DNA of 64,000 bases, taken from NCBI GenBank assembly GCA_020086605.1, contig JACBWW010000015.1:12760390-12824389 (forward strand), read 5' to 3'. Origin of the DNA: Lanius collurio. Its lineage: Eukaryota; Chordata; Aves; Passeriformes; Laniidae. Under the pieces are notes generated by a model. The model made no database searches and had not been told where the DNA came from. It saw nothing but the letters and a program-made list of their open reading frames with translations. Positions within the stretch are counted from its first letter, which is position 1, and each line of letters begins with the position of its first letter. Shown here piece by piece: positions 49,211 through 63,215 of this stretch. The position numbers were made by a program, and so were the translations under genes.

Positions 49211-52200
49211 ACAGGTCCCTGCCAGAATGAATTAGCCCTTTCACTGGTCTCATGTTACAAATCCATTAAGTGGAAGGGCTCAGAAAAACTAAATGACAGT
49301 AAATAACCTGAAGGGCAAAGAATGTGAACACCCCACAAAATTGTTTATGAGTGGCAGCGTTGACTTCACTGTAGGAATTCACCCATTCTTACCCTACAGA
49401 AGGTTGAGATTCAGAAGAGGGAGAGGAAAAGAGAGCAAGGAGAAGGTTGCATTCTTTATACAAACTGCTGGGTACAAGAGTCTACTCAAGAGGTTGCCAG
49501 GGAACCATTAGAGTACTGTAGATTCCTTGGATTGTGATTGGCGCTCACATAAGACCTGTTGTTAAAACAAAGAAAATTATTTGCAGCCAGTGGGAGGCAA
49601 AGAAAGGGGCTTGGGCTTTGCCTATACCTTGGACTAAGACTCTAAAGCCCTTTGCTTACTTACAGAATGTCATTTTAAAAGGCTTCCTGTAAGACAAGAA
49701 ATTTGTAAGAGTTAACTTCTGTGGAATTAAGAAATGCTAGAAACAAAATCCTTTCACCAAAGATGGAGACCACTTTTCAGTGATTGAATTTGAGTTGATT
49801 AATGACCTGATTCAATCAAATATTTAGGCCATTCTTGTCTAAACTGCATAAAGATAGAAAAAAGACTTATTAAAAGAGCTCTCTGTGTTTCTTGGCAACA
49901 GATTGTTTGGTTTGTCAGAGTGAAATGCATTTTCATAGGTCCTCTGATGGAGCTTAGCAGGAAGGTAATACACACAAAAGTAATTTGATTTGGCAGTCTG
50001 AAATAAAAGGTCGCAGACTGATGAATGATAACACTACATTTCTATATTTATATAATATTTATGTTATTTGAGTAGTACCTCTTAAAAATAGTAGCACTTC
50101 TAGATTTTGCACAACATAACCCTAAGAACTTACAGTACTCCTGGAAAGGCAATCCAGTGCTGTACCAAAATGGTCTACAGGGACTTAGACCTGAAAGGAA
50201 TCAACCTTCCCACAGACTGAAAGATACTCTTGGCTTTTTAATTACATGAAATTCAGGGACAATACAGGTCACAAATGTATTTCTCTGTATTTCCTCCTCC
50301 CAGTTCTTGAATGAATAAATGGTGCACAGTCTTCCAAATGCTACGAACACAGGAGTTCACTGCCCTTCCCATGTTAATGATACAGTAATTGCACAGTGTA
50401 GTGTGGCAAAGAACTCAGCATGTGATCACAGCTATAAACACTGTGTGAGCACAGACACAACCCTACACATGGCCACGGCAGCAAATCTTTGAAAACGAAT
50501 CTTTAATTATATAATATGCACTCCAAATAAGTCACTTTCAGGTACTTTAATATAAATATTCAAGTGGTGTTACAAGGCCTTACAATCTCCCATATTTATC
50601 AGTAGCTCATTCCAAAAGCACAGGACTTTGAAAGAAATTAAACCTTTCATTACAGAGGGGAATTCGGCACTAGATGGTCCTTGGGTCTCCCCTGACAATG
50701 GACCTTAACAAACAGACATCACACAGTAGGTGGAGATATAGCAGCCAAAACCATATCAGTCTTTCAGATTTCCTAAATTGTGGATGGAGATGTTCACCAA
50801 ATGCAACCTCTAAAAGACTTCCTTTCATCCAACTTTAGGACCTTGCTTTTTAGCTCAGTTAGGCAGTTATAGTAATGGAAGGACAAAACCTAAAAGCAGA
50901 TTCTCTGGTCACTGAAATTTTGGGGTCAGGTCTGTTTTTGAGGTGAATTTGCCTCAGCAAAGTCACTCAAGGGAGGAATTGCCTCCTTGCATACCAGCTA
51001 GTCTCTTCCTCATAATAACAACTGAGCTGCCAAAGATTTTTGCAATTTTAAACCCATCAGCAGGTTTTTCAGAGGAGCTGTCAGACCCCTTGGATTCCAG
51101 CAAACCGTCCTGTGTAATTTCATCCGTGTGCAAAAAGCACAAGAGCGCAGTCCAGATGAGGGGTGGCAGAGGGAGCCACAGTGCTACACACAATGCTACA
51201 ATTCCTCAGCGGAGTCCTGGCTTGGGGGATTCATTTGGGACTCTTAAAGGAAAACTGAATGCAAAAAAAAATGTATTTGAGGTCAATCCAAATGTTTCCC
51301 TCACCAATATTTTGAAGGGATTTTTCCCTTTCTTAAACACCTTATCTCAGACACACTACCACCATCACTGATGGACTTGGCCTTGGCCAGTGGTGGGCCT
51401 TTCTTGGAGTTGGCTGCTCCATTGGACATAGGGGTAGCTTCTAGCAGCTTCTCAAAGAAGTCACCTCTTTAGCCCCCCCAGCTACCAAAACTTTGTCACT
51501 CAAACATAACACAGATAAATAAACTTTACATCTGAAATATTTTCACCAAACTTGTGAAAACTAATTTAACTTGTGCACCAATGCTGATTTTTTATAAACA
51601 CATTCAAAATTTAAATTTTTAAACTTCAGGGTTTTCCCACTATGTCAGAGAAGATGTTGACGCTTTCTCCCCCAGAGAAACCAAAATATAGATTGTGTGT
51701 TATGTAAATTAATAACAAATTACATAACTAGTAGAAGTAGTTTTATGTTACAGTTTGGGGAGGAAGTAGTAAACACTGATACCTCAGGGGAAATGCAAAT
51801 AACAAAATGTAATTAGTCATATTCGTTTCTGTCCAAAATATTAGATTTTTTATCTACACACTTATTAAAAGTTTTACTAAGTGACAACAACTAGCAAAGA
51901 CTTTCTAGTTGTAACCAAGATATAGCAATAACGGTGTTTGCCTGTTGCACATCTTATAATACATAGTGCATTTTCTGAAGTGCCGAGGAGACTTTGTAAT
52001 GGGTCTCAAATCAGGTCTCAGGAGTTGAAGCAACTTTTGAAAATCCAGGATCCATTCTTGAGCCACTCTGTTCTGCAGCATTAGTCTGATTGATTTGTGA
52101 TATCTGATGTAGGTGTATGATCAACTCACTGCAAGGAAACAGAAAGTGTGTCTTAAAAAAAGAAAAGGGAATATTGTTCAAAACTGCCTTTTTTCAGTGA

Positions 52201-55200
52201 AGATGCACAGCACTCTATGACTGGCTTCTGTTTATACTCAGTGCCACTTATGGCTTCTCCAAGAATTTAATTTCATCTGGATGTAAGAAACCATTGCAGA
52301 AGTAAATCTTGCTGGCCACCACAGAGAGTTTCAGGTATGTCCTGCTAGTGATGTACCAAAGTGCAGCTTGGCTCTGCTTCAGAGCTGATCTCCTGCACAC
52401 CATTCTGCACTTCTGCAGACTGCAGCAGCCAACACATGCCCATGGTCTGGCTGCACAGAGCACTTGCTACTTTCTTCTTGTGCTGGAAGGCCTTTCAGAC
52501 AGAGTGTAGAGCTACCAGAACCTCTACAGCCATCAGCAGAAGTGTGACAGTTCTGGACACATCCTGGAGATGTTTCTCAGTCCGTGGGGAGAGCTGGGAG
52601 TGTTTGTTGCAGAGCTGGCAAGCAGCTTACACTCACAGAATATTTTCAGAGTTAATCTCTTTCTGAATTTGGCACTGATAGATTTCTCAATTTTCATGTA
52701 TTTTCATGTAGATTAAGACAGTCTTAAGCAACTGTTTTAGTCTGTAACGAATGCCATGAAGATAAACTCCCCGTAGGAATACTGGTTGGTAGGATCTGCC
52801 CAGCAAAAGATCTTTAGTTTTTCCTTACTCAAAGACTACAGGTCCACTTACCTGCTAAGTTTTCATCAGACCTGCATGGTACCATTTTACTGACTTTTAT
52901 TTGTTTTTAGAAACACGTGTTGATACATCTTACAGCTTCATTTTTCTTCCTATACTTCTTTCACAGACTTTTTTCAAACTGAATCAAATGCACTGAATGC
53001 AAAGGCGACCTGTGTAATTGTAATTACTATATTTAGTTGTATTATGAAGAAATACACACTTTCAGTGTTTTCATCAATATTAAAAACTTACATATGCATC
53101 TCTATCGGAAAGAAAACAAATATGAATATATTGATGGTGTACTTCAGGGCAAAACATCAAAATGTCTAAGACTAATTCAGGCATTTAGAAACTGATGGAT
53201 TATTTCATCTTTGTTTTTCAGAAATAAAAACCCAGCCTGAATAAATGCAAAATAATGAGTGCCCGCCCAGAACTGCTTGAAAAGTTCTTGTACCAAGTAA
53301 TCAGATTGAATTTATCTTTTTGAAGAAAGTAAAATTCCACCCCCCCATGTGAGTAGAAGCTTAAGGGGCGTTTAGTCATTATTATAGAATTTCCAAACAA
53401 ACTACCAAAACCAGGTATCCTTACTAAATAACTCTCCAGTTTTTCCATGAACTTGGACCAAAATCCACAGTTTATTGTCACTCTTTCCCCAACCCATACC
53501 TCTGAGCAGTACTAAAATGTACTAATTTGAGCTAGCTGCTACAAGATTTCATGAAGAAAGGTTATTTTTTCCCTTCCTTTGGCGGGCTATTTTAAGGTGT
53601 CAATTCAAATTTTTGGCACTACATCAAATCTTTCTGCAGAAAAGCTGTTTCTATTCTCCAGAGGGCTGTTAAATGTAGAAGTAATATACTTCATTCTCCA
53701 CAAATTGTAATTTTTCCATTATCCTATTACTACAATTTTCCACCATGCTCTTGACAGCCTTCTTGGCTCTGCCTTACCAGAAGAAAGGTGTTTATTCATT
53801 TGTTTAGTCTTGGTAACTTTTTCACTGCAATGGAGGTGGCAGCCTTTGGTACACACAGCTTGATTTGCAGCAGAAAAGAGAAGAGCAGTAGCTGTGGCTG
53901 CACTGTGAACACATATATAGTTCACAGTCCTATATTTCATGGGCAGAATAAATCTAATAACTGCAGCAATTATAATAATGGCAATGATGTGTGCAGGGAC
54001 ATTTTACAATGCAGGAAGGTTTTCAGACCAACCTCGACTCCAAGCATCCCTGTGTGACAAAAAATGCTCCTGAATGGTCCCTGTCTGAAATGTCCTATGA
54101 GGATGATAGAAGACCCATACTTTTTTCACAAAAGCTGCCATCTCACTGCAACAAATCCCTCTATCACCATGTCTCTCTGGAAAATAAAGTGTTGCTAAAT
54201 GGCAACCACACTTCATAAGCTCAGAAAACTGAGATTGTTAAGTATTGCAGCAATATAAAGCAATTCACTAGGAAAATGCACAATGCAACAAATCTGTTCT
54301 CCTAATTTTAGATGCTTCATCTCTCCTTAGTGCCTTACTCCAAGGTCTGAATTGCAGTGGTACTTCAGGTAATCCCAGCTGGAGCAAGGCACTCAGGGAA
54401 AGCAAAGACTGATGAGCTGAGCTGTCCAGGATTCAGGTTGTGTCCAGCAATATTTCCTCTGCAGCATAACTCATTGTGTCAGCTCAGGACACTGGGAAAG
54501 CAGAACATTTAGAAATGGAATATCATGTCCAACTTACCATCATAATTGTTTGGGAGGAGAGAGACAACTGCTGTGCTTTTTCTGCTTAGCCAGGAATGAA
54601 CCTGCCATTTTGGATTTTAAAAGTAATTAATCATGGCTCCAATCAATTTTGATCAGTAAGCAAATCTTTCATTCTGTTCCAGCCCTTGTATAGCTTTACT
54701 AAAAGCAGGAGTCAGAATTTTAGGATCTGTCAGTTGGATGTTTGGTTTTGAGAGCTATTGCCTTCCAGAAACATCTGTTTCAGAGGTCAATGTGTGCTGG
54801 CAAAGACAGGTACAGCAAAACTCCCTGGCAGTGAACTGCAACATCTGCCCTGGGGAGGTGGCTGCTCTCCTCATGGAGCATGAGATCATTCTATCATTGT
54901 TTTGTTCAGCTTTCTGGTCTTAGAGAAAGCTTCAAACTGCTGACTTCAAAGAGGGGATCCCTTGCCAGAAAGCACTGAGAAAGATTGCAGGAGACATTGG
55001 ACTCCCAGCAAGGCAGTTTGAAGGATATTTGCTGAACTTCCTACAGTCAGGAGCTCATAGCTAGTCTTGTGCTAGGAGAAGGTTTTAATGTGTTTTCTTG
55101 CCCCTACACATGCACAGGATTCAGAGCAGCTGGCAGGATTAAACACTTACCATTCCTTTTCTGCTGCACCAACACTTTTTGCCATCTGTATGTTAACAGC

Positions 55201-55536
55201 CTTAGCTTTATAACATTCAATGTTATAATTGTCTCTGGGAGCTGAAAGATGACTGAAATATAAGCCTTTATAGACTGAGCATTTTCCAAGTCACTGTGCC
55301 ATGAAAGAGTCACTTAAGCTCACTGGGAAAAAAAGATACCAGTTCAGAAGTCCAAGTGAACTTGAAAACAAAAGAGAAAAGATCAAACAATTAGGCTGCA
55401 AATGTCTCATTCTCTTCTGTTGAATCAGTGCTTCAGTAGGACAAATGGCTCAAAAACTGTGTTAGAAGGACCCAGAAGAAACCCAAATGCACTCCAGACT
55501 CAGTTTATACCCATACTAAGCCTGACAAGAGCTTAC
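49211..55536. other. Non-coding stretch without a recognised gene
   Basis: AT-rich unique sequence. The longest frame is 142 codons at 50943-51371 (+). It is serine- and proline-rich, has no recognised domain and no splice support. Minus-strand donor-like motifs occur near 52847, 54530 and 55140, but none has a convincing acceptor at exon distance. The block at about 52985-53060 (AATTGTAATTAC and TAATTGTAATT-like words) looks like homeodomain-rich regulatory DNA, unproven. Confidence 0.65.
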
Positions 55537-55586
55537 CTGAGCAATTAGTGTAGGTGCCTATTAAGCAGGTGGCTGCCTTGTAGGTC
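55537..55586 (-). other. Candidate internal exon on the minus strand (50 nt, unknown gene)
   Basis: Read on the minus strand, the acceptor GGCTTTCACTCTTGCAG directly precedes the segment and the donor GCTCAG|GTAAGC directly follows it. Both are very close to consensus. A second good acceptor (GGCCTCTCCTTGCAG) lies about 56 bases further upstream and would give a longer exon. One frame of the 50-nt segment is open (TYKAATCLIGTYTNCS), the other two have stops. I do not recognise the peptide, and no second exon was found nearby, so an unknown gene, a non-coding RNA exon, or chance remain possible. Confidence 0.22.
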
Positions 55587-56724
55587 CTGCAAGAGTGAAA
55601 GCCTGTTAGTCAACCTTGAACACCAGGTGTCAGTGGAAATAGCTGCAAGGAGAGGCCAACAGCTCCACACAGACTTGTAAGGTGAATGGAAATACTTGAG
55701 TTTATTTGCATTTGCAGCATGGCACAGATGAGTTTAAGTCAGTCCCAAACACTTAAAGCCTTGAAATAACCATGCAAAATTGTAGGGTAGTTATTAACAC
55801 TGCTGGGAGAAGTAATGCTGTTAGAACTTCTCAACAGGTTCATCTGTTCTTTTCTTGATCTTCTTCCTGTTTTAAGAAGGATGATGAAAAACAGAGGATG
55901 ATACTCTTTTGCCTACTGAGAGATCCTGTGTATTGAAGCTGCAACTCAATCATCTGGGAAGCTTTTCAGAAATCTTCAGCACTGCAGCAAAATTTAGCAT
56001 GGATTAGCTTCCAGCTGGGAAAATAATAGGTAGAAGTTTTATGCCTTTATTCATAGGAGAACAAGTACATGGATATTAATACACAAAATGGTATCAATTT
56101 TTTTTCTGTGTGTAAATAATTGATGACAACTTGATGTAGGGGAAAGGCGGTAATGATTTTGATACTCAGGCCTGTACCTGCAACATTGTATGCCTAAATC
56201 TTTTTGCCTCATACATATATTTAGCCTTACTTCTTCAACCCAGAAGAGCAGAGAAATTACTACACTGAGTACTCTTATCTGAAAATTTATTTCTAGGTTG
56301 CTGCAGCATTTGCAGCACCTAAAGTTAGAAAGAGAAACAAAAGCTTGGGGTTTAAATTCCATAGCCTGTTACAGTCTGTTTAAATCACTGCAGATCAAAA
56401 CCCTATGTAGCCACTGTGAATTATGCTGGAAATGAGCAAAACCTGTGATTGTCTTGCCCAAAAACTTAAAGTGATGCCAGTAACAGTTTCACAGTGTTTT
56501 GGCTCAAGCTAATCATGCTTAAAATGAAATTATGCACCTGGTACTCCTACAGCTCAGGCCCAGCAGCCCCCTTGCTCAAAGACCTTTTGGGAACTTTGTG
56601 ATAATATCAGGAGCATGCTCCTTTTCCTGAAGAAAAAGAGCACTATGCCAGGTTCTCAGCACCAAAAAAAAAAAAAATTAGTCCCCTGAGTGCTCTGCAG
56701 GACAAGATACCCATTTCTGTCAGC

Positions 56725-56760
56725 TGGAGCTGGGGCAGGTCAGGACTGGGGCAGGGATCT
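56725..56760 (+). other. G-rich segment with possible quadruplex potential
   Basis: The segment reads GGAGCTGGGGCAGGTCAGGA then CTGGGGCAGGGATCTG, with a near-repeat of CTGGGGCAGG. It has two runs of four G and one of three plus GG pairs, so a canonical four-tract quadruplex would be imperfect. Confidence 0.4.
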
Positions 56761-58705
56761 GACAGGACTAGCAGCTTACCACTGAGCAAGGGGGTAGGCA
56801 GGAACCCTGCAGTGAGCTGCTGTGTTCCTCAAGGAAAAGAAGCCACAGCAGTGCATTTTCTCATTGCACTTGGGGATTTATGATGGATGTGCACTTTTGA
56901 AAGCTCTGTCAGGTAAGGGAATACCATTTTTATGTGACTTTTTTTCTGAGGTAGCTTTGACATTCCTTGAAGTATGCTAGTACACTTTAAGCATCCTTGG
57001 TTCTTGCCAGGACTGGGTTTTACTGGTGCTCTAGTTCCTCCCTGTATTGTGTACCAGCAGGTCAGTTCTCACAGCCATTGCCAGTGAAGAGCATTTTAAC
57101 CAATGTTCTGGTCCATGAGGTGGATAAAGTGGGGGTTAAATTCTCACTGCAGAAAACTTGTTGGAGAAGGTGAAAAAAACAACTTATTTGTAACTGAATG
57201 GTTTAAGCACAAAGTACTGGTTGTTTACTTGCTATGTAAACTGAGAAATATGAAGGCTTAAGCTCTGCTTTTATTTTCTTTCACAGTTGTAATTTTTAAG
57301 CTGTTTTTCCGAGCTATTATGCTTGCACCTGACAGGTTTTACTCTACTGTGGGAGGGATAAGCCTGAATTGTTGTCCCAGAATATCTTTCTGTGTCAACA
57401 TCTAGGGTTTTTTCAGTAGGTACCGAAAACTTCTCTGTTGGGAAGGAGACAAAATGGTCCAATCTAATTTTTTTCTAACTGAGGGAAAAAGAAAGTGCTT
57501 TTGCAAAGGGTGTATGGGGGTAGGGGGAAAGTTGTGAGTGAAAAAAATTCATATTTGCATTCTGGGATGAGGAAATGAATGATATTCCCCAACACTCCAG
57601 TTGATAGTACCACAGTGGTAGCTGATTAGAAGAGGAAGCAGTTATGTTAATGATCTTATTTTGTGATTCAATTTCTTTCAACTTCTACCATCTGTTTTAA
57701 AATTCATGTTTTTGTTAGGACGCTAATAAGTACATGTAGTTTAATGCCGCATGCTAGTCACCAGAAGCTCTTGCTGATTTAAATTAAAACTGTACTTTGC
57801 CTCAACCTGGTCTGCTAGGTCTGGTCCCCATTTGAATTACAGCTTCTGAGAAATGCTGGAGAGCGAAAGATTTACAGCAAGATGAGTTTGCATGTCTCTT
57901 CTGCTTTATTTGGAAATAGTCTATCTAAAATGAGGCTGAACTTTGTGATGTTTGGAATTGTGTTTTGGGCCAGGGTACTCATTTATGGTAGGCCAGTGTC
58001 TGGTTTTCTTCATGCGCTGCTGCATGGCAGTTTTCATGATTAAAAGTGGCACTGTTTCAGCTAACAAGTGAAAATTTATCTAGCTATAACTAAACACAAG
58101 TCTTCCAAAATGGGAAGTTAATTTGTTGGTGAATGTGAAGCTTCTTCCCAAGCAAAGAAGTCAGTGGTTTTGAACAGTTTCATGAAACTCTTATCAAAGA
58201 CGTGATGGTGAATGCTTTACATTCAAGTTTTGTACAAAACTTTTAATACCTAAGACCTTCAATGGCTATAGCACAAAATTAGTGTGATGGTGGAAGTTTT
58301 CAGCAACATCACACTCCTTCCCTTATACCTGAGAGTTTAAGTTTTCAGTTAAGACTTTTCTGCAATAAAACAGTTGGTGCAAATGTGTGCATGAAGCATT
58401 TATTTATGTGCAGCTGTTCAAACTGATGGAACAGAACAGGCAGGGAAGAGGAGCAAATGTGGGGTCCTCAGCTCAGTCACTCAATAGAAACAGAAACTTT
58501 TTTTCTGATAGCCATGTGAGTTGCCATCTCTTTCCTCTAGAGCCTGCAAGAAACAAAAAACACAGTGAAATGCTCAGTTTGGCTGGTTCCTGCAGATCTG
58601 ACTCACCTCTGCTAAAATTAGCTAATCTTCATCTGTAACTTGTTGCTCAGTAAACACAGTTAAAAAACCTAGAAGACCAATCAACATCAAGGGAAGGTGG
58701 TGTGA

Positions 58706-58720
58706 TTTTTTTTTTTTTTT
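58706..58720. repeat. Poly(T) run, 15 bases
   Basis: Uninterrupted homopolymer. No retrotransposed gene copy is recognised beside it on either strand. Confidence 0.9.
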
Positions 58721-61700
58721 CTTGAAGGCAAACTTGAAAATTAATGCCATTTACTTGTATCTCTGATAGTGTCACAAGATGGACTGTGGATGAGCAAGCT
58801 GCAGTATTTTGTATTTCCCCCTGGTGTCACCTCAGCCTTGCTGCTGCTGGGTGATGTGTGAGAACATATAAACCCTAAGCAGGGATTTCTGATGCCGATT
58901 TGAATCCCAGGAGACAGCACCTTTGTTTTATAGCAGATGCTGGCCAGTGTAAAAATGTAAAAGTTCACATTAACCTTGCCATTTAAACTCTTAGTGATGG
59001 ACATAATCATTATTAGTTTAACCAAATTTAACAAACTTCAATAAATATATATTTTTAAAGTTAAGGTCTTTCAATTAGTTGTTTTCATGTGAAGCCTTTC
59101 TCTCTTTGAAGGCGATTGTTGATATAATAGTTTTTGCATCTGAAATAAGAGCTGCACTAGCCAGGACAGTTATAACAGTTTTTGTGCTATAGAAAAATAG
59201 ACACATCTTCCCCAAACCGTGGATTCTTTTTTCCTGAGTGACCCTTAACTCAATTTTAACTTAGTTCAGTTCATAGTTGGACATTAATACTAAGCAGCTG
59301 AAGAAGATCCTTGGATTTGCATTTTTATGTCTATTTTAGTACTAAAAAAAATTTATCATGACGAAGTTCATTTTGAATGTAGTAATAGAACTTAATCAGA
59401 AATAACTGTCTTTAATTCTTAATGTTTGAAATCATATACAAGTCTTACATCTTAAAAAAACTCATTTGCAAAGAGGATTAGATGAGATCTTCTAATTCTC
59501 ATTCCATTTCATCTGCTTTACTACTAGACTATAAATACTCATTTGAATTATGTCACACTCACCATGCACCTGATCCCAAGAGATGCTGAGTGTCTGGGCC
59601 CATGTGGACTATCCCTGATGTCCTGCTCCAGCATCAGTCCTGCTTTCTGAGCCACCTGCTTTAGCCAGAGCTCTTATGCCCTCTCTTCTAGTATGAGTCT
59701 AAGTAAGAATTGTTTACACAAATTACAATATCTGAGCTCTAAAATAATTTCTCTTCTGCATTAGGCTTTGGTTATATGCAGTAAGTGTTTTTTCTGAGCT
59801 GGCCTCCAGCACATTGCAGCTCTTTTGATGTTTGTGCTGGAAAAGAATGCCATAGCTGCAGCAGATTTCACAGGGCATCAAGCCTGTGGGGGCAAGCCTG
59901 TACTTAGGTTTCTACTTTGTGTATTCACTCAGGCTTTACATGTGTGCAACTAATTCTGTGTGTTTCAGGAGGCATTGTATAACACGAAGTGAGATAAAAA
60001 ATGCCAGTGTTTGTGTCCTGCTGGTGGTCATGGGTGTGGAGGACAGAACACTCACAAGCACAGAAAAATCTAGGATTTTAACACCAGTACTGAGTGAGTC
60101 ATGCAATGTAACCACAGCTAAAATTTGTCCACTAGAGGTGTCACCAGCCCCCACCATTTGAGAATATAGAATGCTGGTGAAACTGGTGAGAGCTCTGCTT
60201 TGGCATGTGTTATAGTCAGTTTTCCTGGGCCTGGCAGGAATAGACTCTGAGCCACATGTGGCACCTTTGGAGCAGCAGGATACCCTGGGGCCTTCTGACT
60301 GTACAAACACAGGGACACAACCAGTCACAGAGCGGGGAAACCAAGGAAGTCATGAAGGAAGAAAACAGCTGGAAGCTGTTTGCACTGAAGGACAGCTCAG
60401 CTGATATACTATTACGCCCAGTCTCCTCTGGAGGTTTTCCCTAAGAAAGTGGGAGACATTGCTTGAGATGAGATGGACAGCATTGCTGGAGAAGGTCTGG
60501 TGGTGGCCAACTGCTCTTTCTTGGGAACAGATTGGAGGGACTCATAGGCTTGGTAAGTTGGAAGCAGTGCCCTTGCTGACTGAGGCAGGTTGAGGCTGGG
60601 AACTTCCCGGTGCTTGTGTGTCTCTGCTGCTACATTTGACAGATAGCTCTGGTCAGACAACTTGTAAAGACAAATAGAAACAGTCTGGGAAAGGTGGGAG
60701 GCAAACTAAATGGATGAAAAATACCCAATGACTCTGGCGTTCATTAAACCATGCACTTACTGCAGTACTACAAACTTCTGAGGCACCTCAAATCACACTA
60801 AAATAATATACAGCATACTTGAAAAAATTTTATATCTCTTCTGGTTTTTGAAATGCCAGAGTTCCCCTGAGGCATATTTACAAGTTTCCTTTGTAACTAG
60901 CTTAGTAAGAAAACATTACTTAATTGGTCAGAGAGGGTTTTTTTAGCTGCAGCAGCCAAAGCTCAAAGTAAACCTCATGACAAAAAGTTTCAACATATTG
61001 ATAAAAGCTAGTGGTGTTGGGGTTTTAATCAATTATGTATGTTTGAGGAAATATCAAGGTTAGCCCTTTCTTTTAGTAAAGGTGGGGGGGAAGATTACTG
61101 CCTGTGAACTTCAGTGAATAGATAGCTATGTAACTATTTCAGGAAGAGCACAGAGGAGTAAAACTTGCCATAATTAAACTTTTGTTGGAAAATGTACTAA
61201 ATCAGACGAGAAGCTCTGGGAAAAACCCTTGTCATAGTAACTGAGCAGTGGTGGTCAGCAAGAGGAAAGTGGCTTGGCTCATGGAGGGAACAGAACTGGG
61301 TGCTCTGCATCTTTCATTAGCCTTTTTAGAGGTTTCCTGGTCTTCTTAAAAAGAGAAACCTCTACTGTGGCAGCTTGCTGGTGGTGCTTGTTTGAAAAGA
61401 GCAAAGACATGCTAAAACAAGTCCAAAATATTTCAGTAATTTCTCATTTTATCTCCACAGTAAGAGACTGAAAGTTTCTTTGAGATGCAAACCAATAGTG
61501 ATCTACACAGTACTTCACTATGTATCTAATAAAATACATAATTATATTCATTAGATTGAGCCTTTTGTTAGCATGTGCCAGATCATGCTAGGATGATCAG
61601 GCATGATTTCAGGAGATGTAAAAAAAAACCAAAGAAAAATAATTCTAACCTGTTTAATTCTCGCTTGTGGCTCAGCTGTTGTTCTGTGTTTAAATCATTA

Positions 61701-62799
61701 AACACTTCACTGACTTCTTTTTTTCTGGTCACATCAAACAAATATTCTTTGATATAGCTCATGAAAGAAGAAACTGGATTTCAGCTATGCCCTCTAAATG
61801 AAGACTTGTACAATAATTTCCTACAAATTACAGTGTAGTAAATGCAATTAATATTGTGATATGACTCAGAAGTGACCTTCCCCAGCCTCCAGCAAATAGG
61901 CTTGCTCTCACAAATGTACTGCTCTCAAAAGCTAATGCGTGTGCTGGACATATTAAATTGAAAAATATAATCTGCTTTCTCCTCACCCCAAGCTGCCACC
62001 AAGCTATAACAAGTTATTACAAAAAATGGTGCAGGTCTTTGAGCCTTCAGGGTTGAGGTGTACAGCTTGCTGGCACATCAGCCTGCTGCAGGGACACCCT
62101 TGCAGCTCTTTATACTACGACCTCCACTGGAAACTTCCACTCATACACCAGCACTACAGTGTTGCCAACTCTGCAGCCCCCGGAGCAGCTAGCTAGGGAT
62201 GCAATTTATACATTTTGGATACATTAGGAGGCGTACACAAATGGGATTTTATATGGTGTCTTGATTTTAAACATCGTGAGACTCATTTTAATTCAAGCCA
62301 GATTAAGGTTAAAGCAAACAAAAATATTTTACTTATTAAACTCCTACAGTTTACGGATGCCTTTGAAGATGCAGGACAGAAAGGAAAGGAACCTTCATGC
62401 AGTCAAGGCGTTACATGAGACAGTCTTTAAAAGGTTTCCCTTCCCACAGCCCAGTGAGAAGCAGACTTACTCCAGGTGCATTGTCAAGACTCCTGCTGTG
62501 CTGAACGTCCTTTGTCCTTGAGAAGCAACCTTGGCAGGTGTCTTGAATGGAGGGCAAAGGGGGGCCTGATGGTTTCCCCTCCCTGTAATTCGTGGCTTGA
62601 ACTGAAGAGAAGGATGCAAAGAAATCCTTCAATCTCACACCTTCCTGCTTTCGCAAATGTTTTATTTCCAAACTTCGTTGTCTTCTGGTAATGCTGGTCA
62701 TGGCTAGCCACTGACATCTACCATCTGGATAACCAATGGATTTTATTTGGCTTTTCTTCTGTGTTTGGTTTCTCTTCTCTGCATCCTCATTCAAGCTAG

Positions 62800-63215
62800 G
62801 TGAGCCCCCTGAAGATCTGTAGTCCAACCCTCACTCCAACATGACCAACATCTACGTCAAATCAGGCACTAGGGATCTCGTCCAGGGGAGTTTTGAGAAT
62901 CTGCAAGGATAGATTTGACATGCTCCCCAGGCATCCTCTTGCAGTGCTTCACTGGAGGGGAGGGGAAAGAAAGGTTAACTGGAATTTCTCTTGCTCCTCC
63001 TATGACCATTGCTTCTTGTGTTTTCATCGTGTTCCTCTGAGAAGGATCTGCCTGTCTTCCATCCAGCTCTCCCCATCCTAGTGCTGGCGGCAGTCAGGCC
63101 ACCAGCCACCTCAGGCTGAGCATGCCCAGCTCCCTCCGTGGCTCCTCATGCCTGGAGTGCTCCAGCACTCAACCATCACAGTAGCTCCCCACTGAGTCCC
63201 CTCTCTCCTCTGTAC
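62800..63215 (-). mobile_element. Old, diverged CR1 copy
   Basis: Order and spacing follow the CR1 3' half read backwards: TGAGCCCCCTGAAGATCTGT then AGTCCAACC near the 3' end; GAGTTTTGAGAATCTGCAAG and GCAGTGCTTCACTGG; CATTGCTTCTTGTG; CTCTGAGAAGGATCTG; and CAGGCTGAGCATGCCCAGCT then CCCTC, which closely matches the usual CR1 block with a few substitutions. The terminal 8-bp repeats are lost. No frame is kept. It is more diverged than the copies at 5040, 8530 and 47469, so probably much older. The ends are approximate. Confidence 0.75.

Larger units (their letters stand above)
55587..62799. other. Non-coding stretch without a recognised gene
   Basis: Mostly AT-rich unique sequence. It contains a 14-base A run at 56664-56677, a G-rich segment at 56725-56760 and a 15-base T run at 58706-58720. 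Overlapping frames on both strands occur at 59886-60328 (91 and 130 codons) and 62411-62827 (138 codons, minus), all without recognisable domains. Confidence 0.65.

Noticed and set aside
50943..51371. 142-codon plus-strand frame as a single-exon gene
   Set aside because: No recognisable domain. The sequence around it is ordinary non-coding DNA, and there is a competing minus-strand frame (50963-51193).
52847..55150. Series of minus-strand GTAAGT-type donors as exons of one gene
   Set aside because: The motifs near 52847, 54530 and 55140 lack pyrimidine-rich acceptors at exon distance. Their number is about what chance gives in this length.
58706..58720. Poly(T) run as the tail of a processed pseudogene on the minus strand
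   Set aside because: The adjacent sequence on the minus strand shows no gene-like frame, and no matching target-site duplication was seen.
59886..60328. Overlapping 91-codon (+) and 130-codon (-) frames as a gene
   Set aside because: Both strands are open at once in a GC-richer patch and neither product resembles a known protein.
62411..62827. 138-codon minus-strand frame as a gene
   Set aside because: It runs into the old CR1 fragment at its start, has overlapping frames on both strands and no recognised domain.
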